A stretch of 64,000 nucleotides of DNA from Pseudomonadota bacterium (GTDB taxonomy: Bacteria > Pseudomonadota > Gammaproteobacteria > Burkholderiales > Burkholderiaceae_B), in contig JAEXRL010000028.1 of assembly GCA_023440825.1 (NCBI GenBank), forward strand, positions 1 through 64,000, read 5' to 3'. Each line of letters begins with the position of its first letter. The stretch's first letter is position 1. This document shows, in pieces, positions 25,015-34,021 of the stretch. Under the pieces are notes generated by a model, which was given only the letters and a program-made list of their open reading frames with translations, searched no databases and was not told where the DNA came from. The position numbers and the translations under genes are program-made.

Positions 25015-27166
25015 GCTGTGGCAAGGCCTGTTGTGCTGGGTGTTGTGCTTAGGCAGTCCAGATTTGTATGCGCTGAGCACCTATGAACAGATAAAACAAA
25101 GCCATCGTAGTTCAGATCGCTTGCTTTACGATCGCCATGGCCAACTTGTACAGGTGTTAAGGCATGACTTCAGCATCCGTCGTGGTGAGTGGTTAAGCCT
25201 GGATCAAATGTCACCCGCTTTACTGCATGCCGTGTTACGTAGCGAGGACAAGCGTTACTACGAGCACAGTGGTGTGGATTGGCTGGCTTTGGCGGGTGCA
25301 GGCTGGGACAGTTTGCTGGGCAATCAGCTGCGTGGCGCCTCCACCATTAGTATGCAGTTGGCCGCGATGCTCGACACCGCATTGCAGCGCGCAGCGGGCG
25401 GGCGTAGCGTAATGCAAAAATGGCAACAGATTCAGGCGGCTCAAGATCTGGAGACTCGATGGACGAAAGCCCAGATCTTGGAAGCTTATCTGAATAAGGT
25501 GAGTTTTCGCGGCGAACTTCAAGGGGTAGATGCTCTGGCTAGAGTGCTGTTTCAAAAGCAGGCCTTAGCCTTGAATGTACGTGAAGCTGCGCTGGCGGCC
25601 GCTTTGCTGCGCGGTCCTAATGCGCCGCAGGCGGTATTGCAACGTCGTGCCTGTGCGGTGTTATTGGCAATGGACCGTCGCGAGTCGTGCACTGGGCTCG
25701 ATGATTTCTTAACGCTTAGTTTGGCGCGCCATGCTCAGCCCGCCTATGGTCAGGCGAATTTGGCCCCTCATTTTGCACGATTGGTACAGCAGAAAACCGA
25801 GTCAGTGTTTGAGTGGCCGAGCACAGGGCTGCACAGCAGCATAGATGCCCAGTTGCAACAACACCTTGTCAGCAGTGTGCGCCAGCATTTACTGGCTTTG
25901 TCTTATGCGCGTGTACAGGATGCAGCCGCTGTGGTGCTGGCCATAAATAGTGGTGAAATCTTGGCCTATGTGGGCTCCAGCAAGGACTTGTCTGCGGCAC
26001 AGCAAGTGGATCATGCCTTGGCCTTACGGCAAGCAGGTTCTACGCTAAAACCGTTTGTGTATGCCTTGGCATTGGACAGCAAGCGTTTGACGGCAGCCAG
26101 CCTGTTATACGATGGTCCGTTAAGCCTACCGACCGGAAATGGGCTGTACATACCGCAAAATTACGATAAGCGTTTTACGGGCTGGGTCAGTGCCCGTACG
26201 GCTTTGGGGGCATCGTTAAATATTCCAGCGGTACGCGTGTTGATGCTATTGGGCGCGCAAGCCATGGTGGACACGCTTGTGGATTTGGGCCTGCCACTGA
26301 AAAAAAACGGCGATTACTATGGTTACAGCCTTGCGCTGGGCAGTGCTGACGTCAGCTTGCTTAGCCTTACAAATGCGTATCGTGCTTTGGCGCAGGCCGG
26401 TCAAGTGTCAGATTGGCGTTGGCAAGTGCGTGACACAGAGGAGCCGGCACCGGGCAGGCGATTTGTTTATAGTCCAGAAGCAGCGTGGCTGGTGGGCGAT
26501 ATTTTGTCTGACCGTCACGCCAGAGTGCAAACATTCGGTCTAGATAGTTTGCTGAGCACCCCGTTTTGGACGGCTGTTAAAACGGGAACCAGTAAAGACA
26601 TGCGTGATAACTGGGCTGTGGGCTGGTCCGAGCACTATGTAGTGGGCGTATGGGTAGGAAATAGTTCGGGCGCCAGTATGCAAGATGTATCCGGTGTCAG
26701 TGGTGCGGCTCCTATCTGGCACGATATTATGCGTTATTTGCATGCCCATACAGCCAGTCTAGCGCCTTTACCGCCGACAGGTATGCGGACCCGTCATATT
26801 CATTATCAGCCCGCCTTGGAGCCAGCTCGCCGCGAGTACTTTTTGGCAGGCACAGAACAAGACGCTTTCATCTTGGTCGATGAACGGCAAGTGCCTGGTG
26901 CCAAGCCACATATAGTGCAGCCAGTCCAAGACACGATTCTGGCGCTTGATCCTGATATTCCCCCTTCGCATCAGCGCGTCTTGCTGGAGGCAGCAGGGGA
27001 TCACAGCAGCCTGGACACATTGAGCTGGCGGATTAATGCACAGGTCTTAGGCGTTGGCCCACGACTATGGTGGGAGCCACAGGTGGGTAGCCATACCATA
27101 GCGTTATACGCTGGTGATCGTGCATTGGATACAGTGCGTATCCAGGTCAGAGGCCGAACTAGGTAA
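24995..27166 (+). CDS. pbpC: Penicillin-binding protein 1C
   Basis: A bifunctional peptidoglycan synthase of about 723 residues: N-terminal signal anchor, glycosyltransferase domain with catalytic Glu84 in SEDKRYYEHSGVDW, transpeptidase domain with Ser349 in GSTLKPF (SxxK) and K529-TG-T in VKTGTSKDM, then a C-terminal BiPBP_C-like domain. The glycosyltransferase makes glycan strands; the transpeptidase part may mainly bind beta-lactams in this class. The ATG at 24995 lies inside the end of the alpha-2-macroglobulin gene, consistent with translational coupling. Known partner arrangement: the macroglobulin guards while PbpC repairs the wall. Confidence 0.94.
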   Translation: MMLACRKLWQGLLCWVLCLGSPDLYALSTYEQIKQSHRSSDRLLYDRHGQLVQVLRHDFSIRRGEWLSLDQMSPALLHAVLRSEDKRYYEHSGVDWLALAGAGWDSLLGNQLRGASTISMQLAAMLDTALQRAAGGRSVMQKWQQIQAAQDLETRWTKAQILEAYLNKVSFRGELQGVDALARVLFQKQALALNVREAALAAALLRGPNAPQAVLQRRACAVLLAMDRRESCTGLDDFLTLSLARHAQPAYGQANLAPHFARLVQQKTESVFEWPSTGLHSSIDAQLQQHLVSSVRQHLLALSYARVQDAAAVVLAINSGEILAYVGSSKDLSAAQQVDHALALRQAGSTLKPFVYALALDSKRLTAASLLYDGPLSLPTGNGLYIPQNYDKRFTGWVSARTALGASLNIPAVRVLMLLGAQAMVDTLVDLGLPLKKNGDYYGYSLALGSADVSLLSLTNAYRALAQAGQVSDWRWQVRDTEEPAPGRRFVYSPEAAWLVGDILSDRHARVQTFGLDSLLSTPFWTAVKTGTSKDMRDNWAVGWSEHYVVGVWVGNSSGASMQDVSGVSGAAPIWHDIMRYLHAHTASLAPLPPTGMRTRHIHYQPALEPARREYFLAGTEQDAFILVDERQVPGAKPHIVQPVQDTILALDPDIPPSHQRVLLEAAGDHSSLDTLSWRINAQVLGVGPRLWWEPQVGSHTIALYAGDRALDTVRIQVRGRTR

Positions 27167-27246
27167 AGAATTGTGCAAATACTAGCATGCGGCTTAAGCC
27201 TACTGATACACTTCTTTATCTCGTGTCTATCCAAAGAGGAAAAGCA

Positions 27247-27855
27247 ATGATCAGCATTCGTCGACTCACACAAATACTGGCACCCACTAGCCTAGTACTA
27301 TTGGCCGCCTGCCAAACCACACAAACTAAGCCCGATGCTGCTACTGATACGTCACAGACACCTGCTCAATCTCAAACGGCTGTTACCCCTCCAACTGCTC
27401 CCGCCACACCGACTCCAGAGCAGCAGCAGCCCGTGCAGCAACAGGGTGCCCCCGTGGGTGTATTTCTTGCTGATACCACTAGCCGTGCTAACTGGACCGC
27501 TGTAGAAGTACAGAGTAACAGCATGCTGTACGTTAACCCTGAGCCAGTGCTGAATAACGATGACTTGATCGGTGTACAGGCTGGCACTGGCGAAAATCCA
27601 GAAATTGGCTTGTTGGCACTGGATCTTAACCCCGAGGCCACGGCTCGTCTGGCCAAAATTACCACGGAAAATCCGAATATGCGTTTGGCCTTGGTTGTGG
27701 GTAATACCATGCTAGCAGCGCCCGGCTATAGCCAACCCGTTACCGAGGGGCGCTTGATTTTTATGGTGGGCAGCGAAGCGAATGCCTTGGCAGCCGCTCA
27801 AGCCATAGCCGGTGAAAACGCTCAGCCGGTTAATACCGGCGGTGCACGACAGTAA
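27247..27855 (+). CDS. Putative lipoprotein of unknown function
   Basis: This 202-residue protein has a lipoprotein signal peptide with lipobox LAAC (Cys at about residue 22), then a Gln/Thr/Pro-rich low-complexity linker (to about 70), then a compact domain (GVFLADTTSRANWTAVEVQS ... LIFMVGSEANALAAAQAIAG). I do not recognise the domain. The ATG at 27247 has AGAGGA in front; longer in-frame starts would bury the signal peptide. It follows pbpC by about 80 bp on the same strand and could be part of the same envelope-related unit. Confidence 0.75.
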   Translation: MISIRRLTQILAPTSLVLLAACQTTQTKPDAATDTSQTPAQSQTAVTPPTAPATPTPEQQQPVQQQGAPVGVFLADTTSRANWTAVEVQSNSMLYVNPEPVLNNDDLIGVQAGTGENPEIGLLALDLNPEATARLAKITTENPNMRLALVVGNTMLAAPGYSQPVTEGRLIFMVGSEANALAAAQAIAGENAQPVNTGGARQ

Positions 27856-27882
27856 CGAGTTCGGCTCTTTCTCAAGGACGGA

Positions 27883-28233
27883 ATGGTCGCTTTTTATCTG
27901 AGTGCAGTGCGCGGGGTAGCCACGCTTAATAGCGTGGCTATTCTATATCTTTTTATATTGGCCAGTGGGGTGCTGGAATCTATCTTGGCACCTGCTTGGT
28001 TGCGATTGCCTTTACTGGTGTTTTCTTTGGGCTTGGTGTGTGCTTTTTTGGCTATGTTTTGGGCCCAGTTTTTACAGCACAGCCTAAATTTGGGTATTCA
28101 GAAAGGATTCCGGCTGTGGTTCCCCAGCTTTTGCGCCATGCTGTTTGTGTTCAGTAGTTTGGCAGCGTTTTTATTAGGTGTATGGGGAACCGTAGGTTTG
28201 GCAAATTTTGCGTGGGTACATAGTCAGTACTGA
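27883..28233 (+). CDS. Small integral membrane protein, unknown
   Basis: A 116-residue, very hydrophobic protein with three or four helices (about 12-32, 40-65, 85-112). No family recognised. AAGGA precedes the ATG, and it begins 27 bp after the lipoprotein gene, so the two are likely co-transcribed. Confidence 0.7.
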   Translation: MVAFYLSAVRGVATLNSVAILYLFILASGVLESILAPAWLRLPLLVFSLGLVCAFLAMFWAQFLQHSLNLGIQKGFRLWFPSFCAMLFVFSSLAAFLLGVWGTVGLANFAWVHSQY

Positions 28234-28315
28234 TCTGCAAGCCTAGGTATGTGAGCCGATTTACGGGCAGCCATGGCAAAGCTGTTGTATTTTTTCTGTA
28301 CTTTGACTTTAAGGC

Positions 28316-28343
28316 TTGGTTTTGTCGTGAACTGCAATAAAAT
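28316..28343 (+). promoter_or_regulatory. Candidate pyrB promoter
   Basis: TTGGTT (28316-28321), 16 bp, TAAAAT (28338-28343) is a reasonable sigma-70 promoter. The predicted start site (about 28350) falls at the centre of the palindrome at 28335-28367, leaving a leader of about 30 nt before the pyrB ATG. Confidence 0.5.
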
Positions 28344-28367
28344 ATACGCATTGCGTATATTTTATTG
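28335..28367. promoter_or_regulatory. Perfect 33-bp palindrome (candidate operator) at pyrB
   Basis: Two perfectly complementary 16-bp arms flank a single central T at 28351; the core reads ATACGCATTGCGTAT. It ends 13 bp before the pyrB start codon, touches the GAGGG ribosome binding site and overlaps the candidate -10. The placement is that of a repressor operator. Since the encoded PyrB carries a helix-turn-helix-like N-terminus, autoregulation is a natural hypothesis. An alternative is an RNA hairpin controlling translation. Confidence 0.7.
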
Positions 28368-28380
28368 AGGGTGTGTATCC

Positions 28381-29676
28381 ATGGCCGTTTCTCAACAAGT
28401 GTTTTTGCGTGATGCGATGCGCAGGCTTAACCTGACTCGCGATGTTTTTGCTGCCCGTATAGGCGTGAAACGACGTGCTCTAGACACCTGGCTGTTGCCC
28501 GAGGGCTCGCTTGAGGCGCGTAGTATGCCTGAAGTGGTGCAGCGCTTTGTGACCGAAATTGTAGAAAACGAAGCCTTGCTGTCCAAGTACTCACAAAGTG
28601 CGCAATCTGGTCCGTTACGTGATCGTATTGCCGTCGGCGGCAAGCATCAACTGCTTTCGGTCGAGCAGTTCAGTCGTGACAGTGTTGAAGAGCTGTTTAG
28701 CATTGCTGATATTATGCAGCCTATTGCACGACGCCAGAAAGTTTCCCGGGTACTAGAAGGAGCCGTGCTGGGCAACCTGTTTTTTGAGGCCAGTACGCGT
28801 ACCCGCGTTAGCTTTGGAGCCGCGTTCTGCCGTCTTGGTGGTTCAGTGTGCGACACCACAGGCTTTACTTTTTCATCCATGGCCAAAGGTGAGTCGATTT
28901 ATGACACCAGTCGTGTAATGAGCGGCTATGTGGATGCGATGGTTATTCGGCATCCCGAGCAAGGTTCGGTGGCCGAATTTGCACATGCGACGAATATTCC
29001 TGTGGTGAACGGTGGCGATGGCGCAGGTGAACACCCCAGTCAGGCCTTACTGGATCTCTACACGATTCTGACCGAATTTTCCCGCTTGGGTAAGTTGATG
29101 GATGGAGCGCATATCGCTTTGGTAGGCGATTTAAAATATGGTCGTACGGTGCACTCGCTTATTAAATTGCTGGCCCTGTACCGAGGTTTGAAATTTACGC
29201 TTATTTCGCCTCAAGGCTTGGAAATGCCTACTGACGTGATAGAAAAAGTAGCGGCTAGTGGACTGCACACCATAGAACAGACACATAGCTTGCAGCAGGG
29301 CTTGGCTGGTGCCGATGTGATTTATGCAACGCGTGTTCAGAAAGAACGTTTTGCCGAAGGGCAGGGCGAGGCATACACCGCTGAGTTCCAGGTCAACCGC
29401 GCGATGGTCGAACAATTTTGTAAGCCTGATGTCATCGTTATGCACCCCTTACCGCGTGACAGTCGTCCGGGGGCACATGACTTAAGCGTAGACCTGAACC
29501 TAGACCCGCGTTTGGCTATATTCCGTCAGGCCGACAATGGTATTCCTGTACGTATGGCTATCTTTGCCGTACTGCTAGGCGTAGAAAATCTTGTGCAGCA
29601 TTCCATGCGTGACGTAACCTGGAGCCCACCTTCGCACATAGGTTCAGACGACGCAGCCTTCCACGGCATGTATTAA
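28381..29676 (+). CDS. pyrB: Aspartate carbamoyltransferase with N-terminal HTH-like extension
   Basis: This 431-residue protein carries out the first committed step of pyrimidine synthesis: carbamoyl phosphate + aspartate -> carbamoylaspartate. The catalytic part (about residues 88-431) has the carbamoyl-phosphate motif FEASTRTRVSF (STRTR at 138-142), the GGDGAGEHPSQALLDLYT loop and HPLPRDSRPG. It is about 110 residues longer than the usual ~310-residue catalytic chain. The extra N-terminal ~80 residues contain a segment (LNLTRDVFAARIGVKRRALDTWL, 16-38) that looks like an XRE-type helix-turn-helix. Long PyrB chains are known in Burkholderiales; a DNA-binding role is inference. No pyrI is present. 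A perfect palindrome lies just upstream and a 12-bp hairpin downstream. Confidence 0.93.
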   Translation: MAVSQQVFLRDAMRRLNLTRDVFAARIGVKRRALDTWLLPEGSLEARSMPEVVQRFVTEIVENEALLSKYSQSAQSGPLRDRIAVGGKHQLLSVEQFSRDSVEELFSIADIMQPIARRQKVSRVLEGAVLGNLFFEASTRTRVSFGAAFCRLGGSVCDTTGFTFSSMAKGESIYDTSRVMSGYVDAMVIRHPEQGSVAEFAHATNIPVVNGGDGAGEHPSQALLDLYTILTEFSRLGKLMDGAHIALVGDLKYGRTVHSLIKLLALYRGLKFTLISPQGLEMPTDVIEKVAASGLHTIEQTHSLQQGLAGADVIYATRVQKERFAEGQGEAYTAEFQVNRAMVEQFCKPDVIVMHPLPRDSRPGAHDLSVDLNLDPRLAIFRQADNGIPVRMAIFAVLLGVENLVQHSMRDVTWSPPSHIGSDDAAFHGMY

Positions 29677-29704
29677 GCTCGCCTCGTTCCTCACCACTTT
29701 TTCT

Positions 29705-29737
29705 GCTCATGCTCCCTTAATCTTCGGGAGCATGAGC
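29705..29737. terminator. Hairpin terminator after pyrB
   Basis: A perfect 12-bp stem (GCTCATGCTCCC / GGGAGCATGAGC) with a 9-nt loop, between the convergent pyrB and Bug-protein genes. It has no long U-run, so it may act in both directions. Confidence 0.6.
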
Positions 29738-29808
29738 TATGTACGAGCTGATCTTTTTGGACAGTGTACATATTGCTGTGACCAGCAAGTCTAGGCAGCC
29801 CCCACACT

Positions 29809-30771
29809 TTATTTCTGTTGTTGTATCAGGGCAGCACTGTTTGCCAGGTCGTCTTTCAGGAAGGCTGCAAATGCCTGAGCGCTGCTGCCATCGGTGATAA
29901 AGCCTTGGGTGTTAAAGTTTTCCTTGAGCTTGTCACTTTGTACCACCTTAATAAACGCCTGTTCTAGCCGTGTACGAATGGCTTCGTCCATGCCAGCAGG
30001 TCCGATAACGCCTATCCAGGGCACGAACTCGTAGTCGGGGATGCCGGCCTGACTCAATGGGGGGACGGTGGGCAGCAGATTCAGAGGATGTTTGGTGGAG
30101 ACAGCCAAGGGGCGTAGAGACTGGGCAGTAATTTGTCCATAGGCGGTGGGCAAAGCAAGAAAAGCCGCATCGATTTCACCAGACACTAGATCGGTCACCA
30201 GGGAGTTGCCGCCTTTGTAGGGAATATGCATAACCTGCGTGTTGGTTTTCGCCTCCAGTAGCAAGGTCGCCATGTGCAGGGCACTGCCTACACCCGATGA
30301 GCCAAAGTTCAGTTCTCCCTCTTGCTGGCTCATGGCGGTGCTGAGATCTTGTAGCGTTTGGTAAGGGGAGCCAGTAGGCACGGCGAGCACCAATGGAACA
30401 GAGCCCAGCATAGAGATAGGGGTGACGTCCAGCAGCGAGTCGTAGGGCAAGGACTCATTCAGACTGGGGTTAACAGAGTGGTTAGAGGATACCAGTGCCA
30501 AGGTATAGCCATCGGGTTTAGCAGCCAGCGCTTCTCGGGTGCCGGGTATGCCAGCGGCCCCTGGGCGATTCTCAACCACTATAGTCTGGCCCAGCTCTTT
30601 ACCCAACTCCTCTTGCATGGTGCGGGCGACGGCATCTAGCCCTGAGCCGGGAGCACTGGTTACCAGCAGACGGATGGCGCGTTCGGGATAGGGCGCGGCC
30701 GCATTAGTGGTCATGGTGGGGACGATCAGGCTAAGGATGGCGGCCAATCGCAAAAGCAGGGTATGGGTCAT
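29809..30771 (-). CDS. Bug/TctC-family periplasmic binding protein
   Basis: A 320-residue protein with a signal peptide (to about Ala24) and the two-lobed tripartite-tricarboxylate receptor fold: YPERAIRLLVTSAPGSGLDA, QTIVVENRPGAAG and DVTPISMLGSVPLVLAV are characteristic. These receptors bind carboxylates and feed TctAB-type transporters, but no tctA/tctB gene is in the window, so this is an orphan receptor. It is divergent from a LysR gene and beyond it lies a fused aconitase-type enzyme, suggesting a di- or tricarboxylate substrate. AGAGGAG is a strong ribosome binding site. Confidence 0.92.
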   Translation of the reverse strand: MTHTLLLRLAAILSLIVPTMTTNAAAPYPERAIRLLVTSAPGSGLDAVARTMQEELGKELGQTIVVENRPGAAGIPGTREALAAKPDGYTLALVSSNHSVNPSLNESLPYDSLLDVTPISMLGSVPLVLAVPTGSPYQTLQDLSTAMSQQEGELNFGSSGVGSALHMATLLLEAKTNTQVMHIPYKGGNSLVTDLVSGEIDAAFLALPTAYGQITAQSLRPLAVSTKHPLNLLPTVPPLSQAGIPDYEFVPWIGVIGPAGMDEAIRTRLEQAFIKVVQSDKLKENFNTQGFITDGSSAQAFAAFLKDDLANSAALIQQQK

Positions 30772-30866
30772 GCTATCTCCTCTTTTGGGTATCTGTTATA
30801 TAAATAAGTTAAGATCGTAGCGGTTGGCATTCAACATGCGATAATGTTTTTTGGTGATGTAGGTCA

Positions 30867-30882
30867 TCGTATTTATATACGA
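30867..30882. promoter_or_regulatory. Inverted repeat between Bug gene and lysR
   Basis: TCGTAT-TTAT-ATACGA (6-bp arms, 4-bp spacer) in the divergent intergenic region; a candidate binding site for the adjacent LysR-type regulator. Confidence 0.45.
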
Positions 30883-30925
30883 CTGATATCGCTCTTTCTG
30901 ACAGCTTTGCCGGTGGATAGAAGGC

Positions 30926-31828
30926 ATGATTCGACGTATTGATGTGCATAGTTTGCGTTTGTTCGTGAGCGCAGCCACCGAAGGCTCGATTGCTCGCGGT
31001 GCCGCGCGTGAACATATTGCGCCCTCGGCATTAAGTCGACGTATCGCTGACCTTGAGCAAGCTCTGGGTGTGCCCCTGATCATTCGGTCACCACGTGGGA
31101 TCGAACTAACAGCTGCGGGTCGGCTGGTGTTAGAACGCAGTCAGGAAATTGATCGCGAAATAGAAGGGCTGAGGCGCGAAGCCTTGGCCTGTGGTGACGA
31201 AATTAGCGGTGTAGTGCGTTTAGCGGCCAACCATTCTTCTATCGTGGGGTATTTGCCCGAGCCATTAAAGCGCTATATTGGCGCTCATCCACAAGTGCGT
31301 GTTGTCTTGTCCGAAGGGGATACGGATGATGTGGTGCAAGCCTGTCTGGATGATCGTGCTGATATAGGTTTGGGTGTGCATACTGAGCTGGCCGAGCGAT
31401 TGGAGCGCTGGTTCTTTGCCCGCGACCCTTTAATTGTGGTGGTGCCGGTTAATCATCCCTTGGTGCACTGTGATGTGGTGCGTTTTAGTGATGTGGTGCA
31501 ATATCCTTTGATAGGTATACGCAAAGGCGGCTCCTTAGATGGTTTATTAAGCAATCACCGCGCAAAACTGCTTCAGTCTAGTCCCGATTTAGCATCAGAT
31601 ATGCCTGTGCAGGTAGGCAGTTTTGATGCAGCCTGTCGAATGGTGGAGGCCGGTTTGGGAATTGTGGTGATTCCGCAAAGTGCGGCGCGAGCTTACGCAG
31701 GCACCAAAAAATTTGTACGCCGTCCGCTCGCTGAGGATTGGGCTGATCGAAAGCTGTATATTTATGCCTCCAGAAAAAGCCCTAGGTTTCCCGCTGTGCA
31801 GGCCTTGATTGATAGGTTGGCTGGTTAG
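30926..31828 (+). CDS. LysR-family transcriptional regulator
   Basis: A 300-residue LTTR with an N-terminal winged helix-turn-helix (VHSLRLFVSAATEGSIARGA; SALSRRIADLEQALG) and a C-terminal effector domain of the periplasmic-binding fold. It is divergent from the Bug receptor and upstream of the fused hydro-lyase gene, so it likely regulates both in response to a carboxylate. The AAGG before the ATG is unusually close (1 nt). Confidence 0.92.
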   Translation: MIRRIDVHSLRLFVSAATEGSIARGAAREHIAPSALSRRIADLEQALGVPLIIRSPRGIELTAAGRLVLERSQEIDREIEGLRREALACGDEISGVVRLAANHSSIVGYLPEPLKRYIGAHPQVRVVLSEGDTDDVVQACLDDRADIGLGVHTELAERLERWFFARDPLIVVVPVNHPLVHCDVVRFSDVVQYPLIGIRKGGSLDGLLSNHRAKLLQSSPDLASDMPVQVGSFDAACRMVEAGLGIVVIPQSAARAYAGTKKFVRRPLAEDWADRKLYIYASRKSPRFPAVQALIDRLAG

Positions 31829-31911
31829 GCAAGGATATATTGCCCAATTGCGATGACCGGCATGCTCGAATTCTGCTTTTGAGGGGCATAGGCTCACTCC
31901 ATAATGGCAGC

Positions 31912-33897
31912 ATGACGACTATGCACAAACCTTATTTACGCTTTAAAGGTGTCTTTTACCTTTACGACAGCGCAGAACGTATACATCAACAATTAAATAA
32001 GCACGTGCTGCAAGGGCAGCTTGGCGGCTTGCGTGATGATGTGTCTACCGATGAGATCACGCCAGCAGCGATTTTGTCGCACTATGATGAAGCTTTAGGG
32101 CAGTTTGCGTATACCGGCCTGAGCGTCGATGGTCAGATGCCTTTTTCGACAGGCAGTTTTCAGCAGCGAGGCTGTCAGGTTGTGGTGGCAGGCAAACGTT
32201 ATGGGAAAGGCTCATCGCGCGAGCATAGCCCCGCTGCAGAGATGTATGCCGGCGTACGCTTAGTGATTGCCGAAAGTTTCGAGCGCATTTATCGACAAAA
32301 TGCGGACAATATTGGTTTGCTAACGTCTACTAATTTTGAGCTGCTAGATCGCATCTTAGCCGGTGAGCCCATCTCGATAGACGATATTGTGGCGGATCGG
32401 GATGCCTTGTCGGCCAGTATTGTGAAAAGTGGTGGCCTGTTGCAGTTTGGTTTGCAGCATTTGCAAAGCACACAGGTGCAGCCCAGTAATGAGCCCTACT
32501 CAGGGCCACGCACTTTGTTCGAAAAAATTATCGCACGCAATGTGCTCAAGACCGAGGTGTCGGCCGATACCGTTACAGCGGGGCAGGGTGTGTTTGTGAA
32601 GGCGGACTGGCGCTTTATCCATGAGTACTACACAGCCATGTGTGCACAAATGCTAAAAACGCGCTTACCACAACCCGTGGCCTTGAGGGCGCCCGAGCAT
32701 ATTTGTGTCTTTGAGGATCATACCTCCTATGTCACTGAGAGTCCGGCGCATGTGCGGGGTGGTTTGGTGCCTAATATGATGAGCATGATTCATGCACAGC
32801 GTGCTTTTATTGAGCACTATCAATTGCGTTCACATCGTACTTTAAGTGAGTCGGAGGCCTTATTGGACGATGGCAGTAATGTGGCCGGTATCTCCCATGC
32901 CATGATGGCGGAACACTATGTTTTGCCAGGACAGTTGATTGTAGGCACAGACTCGCACACCCCGCATTCCGGGGCGCTGGGGTGCGTAGCCTTTGGGGTA
33001 GGCACTACAGATATGGCGAATGCGTTTGTGACCGCGGCTGTGCGTATGACGATCCCCGAGCAGGTGCGTGTGAATCTTACGGGTACGCTGGCGATGGGCA
33101 TGACGGCCAAAGATATTGTTTTGCATCTACTGGCGAGCCCCCGTATTCGTGCTGGGGAAGGCGTTGGCAAGGTGTTCGAGTTTACGGGGCCTGTGGTGGA
33201 GGCGTTCTGTATTGATGAGCGAGCCACACTGACCAATATGGTCGCTGAGCTGGGGGGCTTTACTGGAATTGTGGCACCTGATCAGAAAACAGTGGATTTT
33301 ATTGCTGAGCGCCGCGATCAGTTGATACAGCTAGAACCCTGGATGCACAGCGATGCGGGAGCGCAGTATGCCTTTGAGTTGTCTGTAGATTGCACAACAT
33401 TAGGACCTATGGTCGCTCGCCCAGGTGATCCAGGCAATGGAGTAGCCTTAAGGGATTTGGCAGAGCGGCCACGTATAGACATTGCCTATGGCGGTTCGTG
33501 TACGGGGGGCAAGCGGGAGGATTTTGATGCGTACTATCAGGTCTTGAAATGGGCGCATGATCAGGGTCGGGAGCTGGCGCCTGGCGTACAGTTGTATCTA
33601 CAGTATGGCACGACAGCAGTACGCGATTATTGTATTGCGCAAGGCTATGATGCCCTGTTTAGAAAAATGGGGGCTAGGCTGTTGCAGCCTTCATGTGGCG
33701 CTTGTGCCAACTGCGGTCCAGGCGTGTCGGTAGAGCGTGAACAAGTCACCATTAGTGCGATTAATCGTAACTTTCCAGGACGCTCTGGGCCTGGTTCTGT
33801 GTGGCTGGCCAGTCCGCCAACTGTAGTGGCCAGTGCAGTGGCAGGCAAGGTGGTGTCGTTTGCCGAATTGAGTGATTCGGCAGCGCTGTGCCTGTAA
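31912..33897 (+). CDS. Fused aconitase-superfamily hydro-lyase (swivel domain first)
   Basis: A ~661-residue enzyme combining a LeuD-like swivel domain at the N-terminus (DDVSTDEITPAAIL; GKRYGKGSSREHSPAAEMY) with a LeuC-like [4Fe-4S] catalytic domain (IVGTDSHTPHSGALGCVAFG; GSCTGGKREDFDAY; PSCGACANCGPG with the cluster cysteines). Swivel-before-catalytic order recalls AcnB, but the AcnB HEAT-like domain is missing, and the fusion is the reverse of leuC-leuD gene order. Such enzymes isomerise or hydrate unsaturated carboxylates; the substrate is unknown. Start uncertain: ATG at 31912 (used) or 31921 fit the domain but lack a good ribosome binding site, while a TTG at 31840 follows AAGGA and would add 24 residues. 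It follows the LysR gene directly. Confidence 0.85.
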   Translation: MTTMHKPYLRFKGVFYLYDSAERIHQQLNKHVLQGQLGGLRDDVSTDEITPAAILSHYDEALGQFAYTGLSVDGQMPFSTGSFQQRGCQVVVAGKRYGKGSSREHSPAAEMYAGVRLVIAESFERIYRQNADNIGLLTSTNFELLDRILAGEPISIDDIVADRDALSASIVKSGGLLQFGLQHLQSTQVQPSNEPYSGPRTLFEKIIARNVLKTEVSADTVTAGQGVFVKADWRFIHEYYTAMCAQMLKTRLPQPVALRAPEHICVFEDHTSYVTESPAHVRGGLVPNMMSMIHAQRAFIEHYQLRSHRTLSESEALLDDGSNVAGISHAMMAEHYVLPGQLIVGTDSHTPHSGALGCVAFGVGTTDMANAFVTAAVRMTIPEQVRVNLTGTLAMGMTAKDIVLHLLASPRIRAGEGVGKVFEFTGPVVEAFCIDERATLTNMVAELGGFTGIVAPDQKTVDFIAERRDQLIQLEPWMHSDAGAQYAFELSVDCTTLGPMVARPGDPGNGVALRDLAERPRIDIAYGGSCTGGKREDFDAYYQVLKWAHDQGRELAPGVQLYLQYGTTAVRDYCIAQGYDALFRKMGARLLQPSCGACANCGPGVSVEREQVTISAINRNFPGRSGPGSVWLASPPTVVASAVAGKVVSFAELSDSAALCL

Positions 33898-34021
33898 GTG
33901 CGTGCTGTATCACGACAGATAGCGTGAATCGCTAGCCAGTGATAACGCTAAGCCTTTCTGTGTTTGAGCTTATTTGCTTATACTTAGCTGGATATTTTAA
34001 TAGTGAAGTATAAAGGGGTTA

